From NCBI GenBank assembly GCA_004293645.1, contig REAB01000092.1, forward strand, positions 1 through 41,244: DNA of 41,244 nt, in the 5' to 3' direction. Positions within the stretch are counted from its first letter, which is position 1. The number at the start of each line of letters is the position of its first letter. Position numbers and translations under genes: made by a program. Shown piece by piece: positions 35,307 to 41,244 of this stretch. The stretch is from Cytophagia bacterium. GTDB taxonomy: Bacteria; Bacteroidota; Bacteroidia; Cytophagales; Spirosomataceae. The notes below the pieces were generated by a model. That model saw nothing but the letters and a program-made list of their open reading frames with translations. It did not search any database and had not been told where the DNA came from.

Positions 35307-36911
35307 ATGCCTCAATTCGATTTTTTGGTCATTGGTTCTGGTATTGCTGGTTTGAGCTATGCCGTTAAGTTGGCGCGGCATTTCGATGCCATTCAAGAGC
35401 CCGCCTCTATTGCCGTTATTACCAAAGTACAAGCCGACGAAACCAACACCAAATACGCCCAAGGCGGCATTGCGGGCGTTTGGTCGGAAGAAGATTCGTT
35501 TGAAAAACACATTGAAGACACCATGATAGCGGGCGATTTTTTGAACAAACGCAACGTGGTAGAAATTGTGGTAACAGAAGCCCCCAAGCGCATTCAAGAA
35601 CTCATAGACTACGGCACTCGTTTTGACAAAGAACCCGACGGCGACTACGATTTGGCCAAAGAAGGCGGCCACTCCGACCACCGCATTTTGCACTTCAAAG
35701 ACGTAACGGGGGCCGAAATAGAACGCGCCTTGCTCGAAGAAGTAAAGCGCCACCCCAATATTCAGATTTTTACGCACTATTTTGCCGTAGATTTAATTAC
35801 CCAGCACCACCTCGGCGAAACTGTTTACCGCTACCGCGACGACATCAAGTGCTTTGGAGCTTACGTACTCAATACCCAAAACAACCAAGTAGAAAAATTT
35901 TTGGCCAAAACCACCATGCTCGCCACGGGCGGAATTGGCAATATTTACCAAAGCACCACCAACCCCAAAATTGCGACGGGCGACGGCATTGCCATGGCTT
36001 ACCGCGCCAAAGGTGTCTGCGACAACATGGAGTTTATTCAGTTTCACCCTACGGCTTTGTACCAGCCAGGCCGCAAGCCCAACTTCTTGATTTCGGAAGC
36101 AGTGCGGGGTTTTGGAGGTATTTTGCGCAACAAAAAAGGCGAAACTTTTATGGAACACTACGACGCGCGGCTATCGCTTGCCCCGCGCGACGTGGTGGCG
36201 CGCTCAATTGACTCTGAGCTGAAAAAGTACGGCGACGAACACGTTTACATTGACGTAACGCACTGCGATTACGAGAAATTTGTGGACCATTTTCCAAATA
36301 TCACCGCTTATTGCCGCGACAATTTGGGGCTTGACTTGCGCAAAGATTACATTCCAGTAGTACCTGCGCAGCATTATTTGTGCGGAGGCGTAAAAGTGAA
36401 CGAATGGGGCCAAACCAATGTCAATTTCTTGTACGCCACGGGCGAGTGCGCCTGCACGGGCTTGCACGGAGCCAACCGCTTGGCCTCCAACTCGCTGCTC
36501 GAAGCCATTGTTTTTGCGCACCGTGCTTTTCTGAATACCATTGAGCGTTTTAGCGAGGCAGTTGTTCCAACGGCCATTCCCGAATGGAACGACGACAGCA
36601 CCACCAACCCCGAAGAGCAGGTTTTGGTAACTGAAATGGCCAAAGAATTGGAGTCTATTATGTCCAATTACGTGGGTATTGTGCGCACCAATCGGCGTTT
36701 GAAACGCGCCCACGACCGCTTAGAGCTTATTTACCAAGAACACAGCGCACTGTATCGGCAGTCGAAAGTGTCGGTGCCGATTATGGAGCTACGCAACATG
36801 ATAAACGTGTCTTATTTGGTGATTAAAATGGCCATGGCCCGCCGCGAAAACGTGGGCTTGCACTACAATACCGACAGCAAAGCCCCCGAAATTCAGCGTT
36901 TTAAGGAGTAG
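35307..36911 (+). CDS. nadB: L-aspartate oxidase
   Basis: 534 residues. FAD-dependent oxidation of aspartate to iminoaspartate, the first step of NAD synthesis; cytosolic. N-terminal FAD fold DFLVIGSGIAGLSYAVKLA, the TNTKYAQGGIAGVW active-site loop, EGGHSDHRILHFKDVTGAEI, the MEFIQFHPTALY block, LISEAVRGFGGILRN and the C-terminal GECACTGLHGANRLASNSLLE all mark NadB rather than succinate dehydrogenase. Partners nadA/nadC are not in the window. The last 17 codons are duplicated at 38046-38097. Confidence 0.95.
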   Translation: MPQFDFLVIGSGIAGLSYAVKLARHFDAIQEPASIAVITKVQADETNTKYAQGGIAGVWSEEDSFEKHIEDTMIAGDFLNKRNVVEIVVTEAPKRIQELIDYGTRFDKEPDGDYDLAKEGGHSDHRILHFKDVTGAEIERALLEEVKRHPNIQIFTHYFAVDLITQHHLGETVYRYRDDIKCFGAYVLNTQNNQVEKFLAKTTMLATGGIGNIYQSTTNPKIATGDGIAMAYRAKGVCDNMEFIQFHPTALYQPGRKPNFLISEAVRGFGGILRNKKGETFMEHYDARLSLAPRDVVARSIDSELKKYGDEHVYIDVTHCDYEKFVDHFPNITAYCRDNLGLDLRKDYIPVVPAQHYLCGGVKVNEWGQTNVNFLYATGECACTGLHGANRLASNSLLEAIVFAHRAFLNTIERFSEAVVPTAIPEWNDDSTTNPEEQVLVTEMAKELESIMSNYVGIVRTNRRLKRAHDRLELIYQEHSALYRQSKVSVPIMELRNMINVSYLVIKMAMARRENVGLHYNTDSKAPEIQRFKE

Positions 36912-36931
36912 CGCCACAATGCCTTGTGGCG
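36912..36931. repeat. Palindrome CGCCACAA-TGCC-TTGTGGCG
   Basis: A perfect 8-bp stem that begins inside the nadB stop region. Same loop and layout as 36950-36969. Confidence 0.75.
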
Positions 36932-36949
36932 TTGTTGTATTTGCCCCAA

Positions 36950-36969
36950 CGACACAATGCCTTGTGTCG
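36950..36969. repeat. Palindrome CGACACAA-TGCC-TTGTGTCG
   Basis: A perfect 8-bp stem with loop TGCC, followed by CTAC. A longer relative lies at 38094-38126. Confidence 0.75.
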
Positions 36970-37044
36970 CTACATTACTACATTTACAATTCGTTTGGAC
37001 ACTACTACTGCTTTTTGGGGTGTTTTTCCTTCGAGCCATTTTTG
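36970..37044 (-). pseudogene. leuS 3'-end remnant
   Basis: On the minus strand it reads QKWLEGKTPQKAVVVSKRIV then NVVM and a stop, against QKWLEGKTPKKVVVVPKRIV then NVVV and a stop in the intact leuS. 25 codons without an upstream part; differences include both silent and replacement changes. Confidence 0.85.
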
Positions 37045-37090
37045 CATTCTATTGGGCGGTCTATTTTTCAAAAAAACCTTTTTTTAGGCT

Positions 37091-37123
37091 TTTGTTATCT
37101 GTATTGTAAATTGCATAACTTTG
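37091..37123 (+). promoter_or_regulatory. Promoter of the second Rpn-family gene
   Basis: TTTG (37091-37094), 21 bases, TAACTTTG (37116-37123), 17 bases before the ATG. It lies inside the segment between the duplicated blocks, so it came with the gene. Confidence 0.65.
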
Positions 37124-37140
37124 TTTAAAAATCTGAACCA

Positions 37141-37965
37141 ATGGGAAGATACCTTAATCCTTATACCGATTTTGGCTTTAAAAAATTGTTTGGTGAAGAA
37201 GCCAACAAAGATTTGTTGATTGATTTTTTAAACCAATTATTACCTCTACACCACCATATCACCGAATTAATATTTAGAAATGTAGAAGGGCTACCAGAGC
37301 TTTCTCATGACCGTAAAGCAATATTTGACATTCATTGTCAAACTCAAAGTGGTGAAAAGATAATCGTAGAAATGCAAAAAGCCAAAGTGAATTTTTTTAA
37401 AGACCGTTCACTTTTTTATTCTACGTTTCCAATTAGGGAGCAAGCCAAACGAGGAGACTGGGATTTTAGGCTCACACCAATTTATATGATTGCAGTACTG
37501 GATTTTCAATACGATGAACAAGAAGAAAAGCAAAAGTTTTTGAGAAGTATAAAACTCAAAGACCAAGATGGTGATACTTTCTACGATAAGCTAAATTTCA
37601 AATTTATTCAAATGCCGCTTTTTAACAAAAGCGAAAATGAACTTGAAAATCATTTTGATAAATGGATTTATTTCTTGAAAAAGTTAGAATTTTTTGAGAC
37701 AATACCTGCCATTCTGAACGAACCCATATTTGAAAAAGCATTTACGATTGCCGAAGTGGCCAATATGACCCCACAACAGTATGCAGAGTATCAAGAAAGT
37801 TTATTGATTTATATAGAAGTAAAAGAAATTGTAAAAACAGCTGAAGATGAGGGTAGAACAAAGGAAAAGTTGGAAATTGCCAAAAAACTAAAAGGCATGG
37901 AGTTGTCAAAAAACCAAATCAAAGAAGCAACAGGTCTATCAGATAAAGAAATTGACGGACTATAA
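37141..37965 (+). CDS. Rpn family PD-(D/E)XK nuclease (PDDEXK_2 type)
   Basis: 274 residues. Begins MGRYLNPYTDFGFKKLFGEE, the usual start of the PDDEXK_2/TIGR01784 group. Nuclease core: AIFDIHCQTQSGEKIIVEMQK (Asp, then the ExQK variant of ExK), followed by FFKDRSLFYSTFPIREQAKR and the strand TPIYMIAVLDF. The C-terminal part (about 225-274) is helical and ends with a resolvase-like LSKNQIKEATGLSDKEID turn. It is related in fold to the gene at 596-1519 but of a different subgroup. Codon use is AT-rich beside nadB. It is bracketed by a duplicated nadB/leuS junction. Confidence 0.85.
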   Translation: MGRYLNPYTDFGFKKLFGEEANKDLLIDFLNQLLPLHHHITELIFRNVEGLPELSHDRKAIFDIHCQTQSGEKIIVEMQKAKVNFFKDRSLFYSTFPIREQAKRGDWDFRLTPIYMIAVLDFQYDEQEEKQKFLRSIKLKDQDGDTFYDKLNFKFIQMPLFNKSENELENHFDKWIYFLKKLEFFETIPAILNEPIFEKAFTIAEVANMTPQQYAEYQESLLIYIEVKEIVKTAEDEGRTKEKLEIAKKLKGMELSKNQIKEATGLSDKEIDGL

Positions 37966-38034
37966 AATTCCACCAGTTGTTTCCAGCCCATTGTATTGTA
38001 GTTTATTTGACAACAGTATTATTTTGGATGCTGA

Positions 38035-38097
38035 ATGTACCACATCAACTACAATACCGATAGCAAAGCCCCAGAAAATCAGCGTTTTAAAGAGTAG
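38035..38097 (+). pseudogene. nadB 3'-end remnant
   Basis: Reads MYHI then NYNTDSKAPENQRFKE and a stop, against HYNTDSKAPEIQRFKE and a stop in the intact nadB; 5 differences in the 52 bases from 38046. The similarity fades to the left of 38045. Confidence 0.85.
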
Positions 38098-38126
38098 CGA
38101 CACCAGGCAATGCCTGGTGTCGCTAC
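38094..38126. repeat. Palindrome GTAGCGACACCAGGC / GCCTGGTGTCGCTAC
   Basis: A perfect 15-bp stem with a 3-base loop between the nadB remnant and the leuS stop. It may act as a terminator for leuS on the minus strand and belongs to the same palindrome type as 36912-36969. Confidence 0.85.
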
Positions 38127-38130
38127 GAAT

Positions 38131-41115
38131 TTACACCACTACATTCACAATTCGCTTCGGCACTACTACCACTTTTTTGGGTGTTTTTCCTTCGAGCCAT
38201 TTTTGAACAATTTCGTTTTCCAAAACTCCTTTTTCAATGTCGGCGGCGGTCATGTCGGTGGCGAACACCAAGTTGGCGCGTACTTTTCCGTTTATTTGAA
38301 CGGGGTACTCAAAGGTGCTTTCTACCAAATATTGCGCATCAAAAACTGGAAACGTAGCTGACAGAATGCTGCCCGCTTGGTGTCCCAGTTTTTCCCAGAG
38401 TTCTTCGGCTATGTGCGGCGCGTACGGCGACAGCATCACCAATATGGGTTCTAAAATGGCTTTTTTGTGGCATTTTAAGTCAGTAAGGTCGTTGATGGCA
38501 ATCATAAACGTGCTCACTACGGTGTTGAACGACAGCCGCTCCAAGTCGTCTTCGATGCGTTTGATGGTACGGTGCAGCACTTTTAACTCCTCGGCGGTAG
38601 GCTCGGCTTCGTGCCATTTTTGTTTGCCGCTCTGCTCGTCATAAAACAACCGCCACAGTTTGCGCAAAAAATTGTAAGTACCCGTTATGCCGTTGGTATT
38701 CCAGGGTTTGGCCTCGGTGAGTGGCCCCAAAAACATTTCGTACAAGCGCAATGTATCGGCCCCGTATTTTTCGACCAATGTGTCAGGATTCACTACATTA
38801 TACTTCGATTTTGACATTTTCTCTACTTCCCAACCGCACACATAAACCCCACCTTCGGCGGCAGTGGCAGGCTTACCGTCTTTTTCGAGAATAAATTCAG
38901 CGTGCGCAAAATCATCACGCCAAGCCTTAAAAGCCTCTATATCAAGCACATCGTTTTCCACAATATTTACGTCCACGTGCAGTTTAGTGGTATTGTATTG
39001 GTCTTTGAGGCCATGAGAAACAAAAATCCCCCTACCCCCCGAAGGGGGAGTCAAAATTATTCCCCCATCGGGGGTTAGGGGGCTTCCCCCATCGGGGGCT
39101 GGGGGGCTTCCTCCTTCGGGGGTTAGCGGGCTTCGATACACAAAATTGCTTCGCCCCTGAATCATGCCTTGATTAACCAATTTGGCGGCGTATTCTTCGT
39201 GCGGCACCAAACCGAGGTCTTTCAAAAACTTGTTCCAAAAACGACTGTACAACAGGTGTCCAGTGGCGTGTTCGGAGCCGCCCAAATAAAAGTCCACGCG
39301 CTGCCAATAGTCAATGGCTTCTTTGGCGGCAAAAGTACCGTCGTTTTGCGGGTCCATGTAGCGGTACCAATACCACGACGACCCCGCCCAGCCTGGCATG
39401 GTGGAAAGTTCAAGCCCAAAAGCCCCCCCCGCCCCCGATGGGGGAGCTAAAATTGAAGCCCCCTTCGGGGGTTTGGGGGCTTTGTACGTCCAATTTTCTG
39501 CCCTTGCCAGTGGTGGCTCGCCCGTTGCGGTGGGGAGGTATTTGTCAACTTTGGGCAGTTCTAAGGGCAAATCTTTTTCGTCAATCAAATACGGTATATC
39601 GCCCTTGAAATAAACGGGAACAGGTTCGCCCCAATAACGCTGACGGCTAAAAACGGCATTGCGGAGGCGGTATTGCACTTTTCCTTTGCCCAGTTTACGT
39701 TCTTCGAGCCAATTGATGAGTACTGTCGTGGCTTCTTTGTAGGTCAGACCATTGATAATGCCCGAGTTGATGTAGCGGCCTTCTTTGGTGGGGTCGGCTT
39801 GTTGGTCTATGTCTTTTTGCGCATCTAAAATAGGTACAATAGGCAAGTTAAAATGCGTGGCAAAAAGCCAGTCGCGCTGGTCGCCCGACGGCACGCCCAT
39901 CACCGCGCCTGTACCGTAGCCCGCCAACACGTAGTCGGCAATGTAAATGGGGACTTGCTCGCCATTAAACGGATTGACGCAATAACTACCCGTGAACGCT
40001 CCCGACACTTTCTTTTCGGCCATGCGTTCTACTTCGCTGCGGCTGGCTGCCCATTTTTGATAGGCTTCTATCTCTTCTTTTTGGGCGGGTGTAGTTAAAT
40101 TTGCAACCAACTCATGCTCAGGCGCTAAGACCATGAAACTCACGCCATAAATGGTATCTATGCGGGTGGTGAAGACTTCAAGCCCAGCCCCCCCCGCCCC
40201 CGATGGGGGAGCTAATTTTACTCCCCCATCGGGGGCGGGGGGGCTGAACTTCACACTTGCGCCTACGCTGCGGCCTATCCAATTGCGTTGTTGTTCTTTG
40301 AGTGGTTCGGGCCAGTCTATGGTGTCTAAGCCAGCCAAGAGGCGGTCGGCGTAGGCGGTGATGCGCATGGCCCATTGCTTCATTTGTTTTTTGATGACAG
40401 GGTGGCCACCGCGCTCCGAAACACCGTCTTTTATTTCATCGTTGGCCAATACCATTCCCAAAGCAGGGCAAAAGTTTACCACTGAATCATCGGGAAAGGT
40501 AAAGCGGTATTTGAGCAATATTTTCTGCTGCTGTTTTTCGGTCATGGCGTTCCACTGGTCGGCGGTGAAGTCGGGCGTGTCTTCGTCGCACACGGCATTG
40601 ACCGCCGCCGACCCAGCAGCTGCAAATCTTTCTACCAAACTACTGACTGTCAAGGCTTTGTTAGCATCTCGGTCGTAGTAATGGTTGAAGAGTTGCATGA
40701 AAATCCACTGCGTCCATTTGTAATAGTTGGGGTCGGAGGTACGCACTTCGCGGCTCCAATCGTAGCTAAAACCAATGTTTTTTAATTGCGCAATAAACGT
40801 ATTGATGTTTTCTTGGGTAGTGATGGCGGGGTGCTGCCCCGTTTGAATGGCATACTGCTCGGCGGGCAGCCCAAAGCTATCGAAGCCCATGGGGTGCAGC
40901 ACGTTGAAGCCTTTGAGACGCTTGTAGCGCGACACAATGTCGGAAGCAATGTAGCCCAGCGGGTGGCCTACGTGCAGCCCCGCCCCCGAAGGATACGGAA
41001 ACATATCTAAGACGTAATATTTGGGGCGGCTGTGGTCAATTTCTACTTTGTAAGTCTGGTTTTGTTCCCAAAATTGCTGCCATTTTTGTTCGATGTCGCG
41101 GTGTTTGTACTCCAT
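38131..41115 (-). CDS. leuS: Leucyl-tRNA synthetase with three repeat-encoded insertions
   Basis: 994 residues from the ATG at 41115; the in-frame ATG at 41148 overlaps the promoter and is rejected. HIGH-type motif HVGH in FPYPSGAGLHVGHPLGY, editing domain, TMPGWAGSSWYWYRYMDP, and KMSKS in VEKMSKSKYNVVNPDTL. It charges tRNA-Leu in the cytosol. The size is roughly 60-70 residues above the family norm, explained by three Pro/Gly-rich insertions at about residues 290-312 (CP1 editing domain), 544-567 and 661-697, each encoded by a GC-rich palindromic repeat and each in frame. Core motifs are intact. Its 3' end has a partial copy at 36970-37044. Confidence 0.95.
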   Translation of the reverse strand: MEYKHRDIEQKWQQFWEQNQTYKVEIDHSRPKYYVLDMFPYPSGAGLHVGHPLGYIASDIVSRYKRLKGFNVLHPMGFDSFGLPAEQYAIQTGQHPAITTQENINTFIAQLKNIGFSYDWSREVRTSDPNYYKWTQWIFMQLFNHYYDRDANKALTVSSLVERFAAAGSAAVNAVCDEDTPDFTADQWNAMTEKQQQKILLKYRFTFPDDSVVNFCPALGMVLANDEIKDGVSERGGHPVIKKQMKQWAMRITAYADRLLAGLDTIDWPEPLKEQQRNWIGRSVGASVKFSPPAPDGGVKLAPPSGAGGAGLEVFTTRIDTIYGVSFMVLAPEHELVANLTTPAQKEEIEAYQKWAASRSEVERMAEKKVSGAFTGSYCVNPFNGEQVPIYIADYVLAGYGTGAVMGVPSGDQRDWLFATHFNLPIVPILDAQKDIDQQADPTKEGRYINSGIINGLTYKEATTVLINWLEERKLGKGKVQYRLRNAVFSRQRYWGEPVPVYFKGDIPYLIDEKDLPLELPKVDKYLPTATGEPPLARAENWTYKAPKPPKGASILAPPSGAGGAFGLELSTMPGWAGSSWYWYRYMDPQNDGTFAAKEAIDYWQRVDFYLGGSEHATGHLLYSRFWNKFLKDLGLVPHEEYAAKLVNQGMIQGRSNFVYRSPLTPEGGSPPAPDGGSPLTPDGGIILTPPSGGRGIFVSHGLKDQYNTTKLHVDVNIVENDVLDIEAFKAWRDDFAHAEFILEKDGKPATAAEGGVYVCGWEVEKMSKSKYNVVNPDTLVEKYGADTLRLYEMFLGPLTEAKPWNTNGITGTYNFLRKLWRLFYDEQSGKQKWHEAEPTAEELKVLHRTIKRIEDDLERLSFNTVVSTFMIAINDLTDLKCHKKAILEPILVMLSPYAPHIAEELWEKLGHQAGSILSATFPVFDAQYLVESTFEYPVQINGKVRANLVFATDMTAADIEKGVLENEIVQKWLEGKTPKKVVVVPKRIVNVVV
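39025..39133. repeat. In-frame repeat cluster in leuS (third insertion)
   Basis: Three to four tandem units of the form CCCCC(C)GAAGGGGGAG / CCCCCATCGGGGG. Encodes SPLTPEGGSPPAPDGGSPLT and on to PSGGRGIF, between NFVYR and SHGLKDQY, where relatives have about six residues. Confidence 0.9.
39415..39485. repeat. In-frame repeat in leuS (second insertion)
   Basis: Two units (GCCCCCGATGGGGGAGC and GCCCCCTTCGGGGG) encode KAPKPPKGASILAPPSGAGG, inserted before LELSTMPGWAGSSW. Confidence 0.9.
40181..40248. repeat. In-frame repeat in leuS (first insertion)
   Basis: Two units around CCCCCGATGGGGGAGC and CTCCCCCATCGGGGG in mirrored order encode SPPAPDGGVKLAPPSGAGG, inserted before LEVFTTRIDTIYG of the editing domain. 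Confidence 0.9.
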
Positions 41116-41145
41116 ATAACTTTGATATGAGTTGAAATAAGGTCG

Positions 41146-41177
41146 CAAAATTAGGCATCTTTCATATTGCTTCCAAA
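41146..41177 (-). promoter_or_regulatory. leuS promoter
   Basis: Minus-strand TTTG (41174-41177), 20 bases, TAATTTTG (41146-41153): full consensus, 30 bases before the ATG at 41115. The remaining bases to the window end show no gene. Confidence 0.75.
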
Positions 41178-41244
41178 GTAGTTGACAGTTTTTGAGAAAT
41201 TAGTCCACAAGCATATTGCCCACTAAACATGTAGTCGGAAAAAT

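Larger units (their letters stand above)
36870..37044. repeat. nadB-end / palindrome / leuS-end block, left copy
   Basis: It consists of the nadB 3' end, two small palindromes and a 75-base copy of the leuS 3' end. The same order (nadB end, palindrome, leuS end) occurs at about 38045-38205, on the other side of the Rpn gene. Identity is about 90 percent in both coding parts. Confidence 0.85.

Overview
The window looks like chromosomal DNA of a Bacteroidota bacterium, most likely a Cytophagales (Runella/Emticicia-like) relative; this placement is inference. Supporting signs are promoters of the Bacteroidota type (TTTG, 17-21 bases, TAnnTTTG) in front of many genes, almost no Shine-Dalgarno sequences, a eukaryote-like NADP isocitrate dehydrogenase, DUF481 and BatD-like envelope proteins, and abundant dispersed palindromic repeats. 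No rRNA, tRNA or CRISPR array was seen.

Layout. 0-2.5 kb: a decayed transposase start, an Rpn-family nuclease and rfbA. 2.7-12.6 kb: housekeeping genes (gyrB, an acyl-CoA ligase, a D-Ala-D-Ala dipeptidase, class II aldolase, a GreA-tail protein, a DUF481 porin-like protein, a BatD-like membrane protein, icd). 12.9-16.1 kb: a coiled-coil membrane protein, then an ECF sigma factor with a cotranscribed membrane protein carrying tandem repeats. 16.1-18.6 kb: a one-polypeptide restriction-modification gene inserted at the 3' end of rimK and flanked by a perfect 32-bp direct repeat. 18.6-21.2 kb: rimK, a RimB-like protease and holB on the minus strand.

21.3-33.0 kb is the most interesting region: an apparent peptide maturation and export locus. 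It has a glycosyltransferase-like gene, a 105-residue precursor with a double-glycine leader and a Gly/Pro/Ser/Tyr-rich core holding two cysteines, a secreted MG2/TonB-plug-like protein, a metzincin lipoprotein, a TlpA thioredoxin, a C39-like/VKOR/thioredoxin fusion, a C39 peptidase-ABC exporter and an HlyD adaptor. The likely logic is leader cleavage and export by the transporter pair, with disulfide formation by the VKOR and thioredoxin proteins.

33.1-41.2 kb: dtd, xylA behind a duplicated promoter/operator, nadB, a second Rpn-family nuclease gene flanked by duplicated copies of the nadB/leuS 3' junction, and leuS.

Two themes cross the window. First, GC-rich palindromic repeats (CCCCC...GGGGG) sit in frame inside protein genes: three places in leuS, two in the exporter, and probably the tandem array of the sigma-linked membrane protein. 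Second, three separate loci (rimK/RM, xylA promoter, nadB/leuS with Rpn) show an insert flanked by direct duplications of host sequence.
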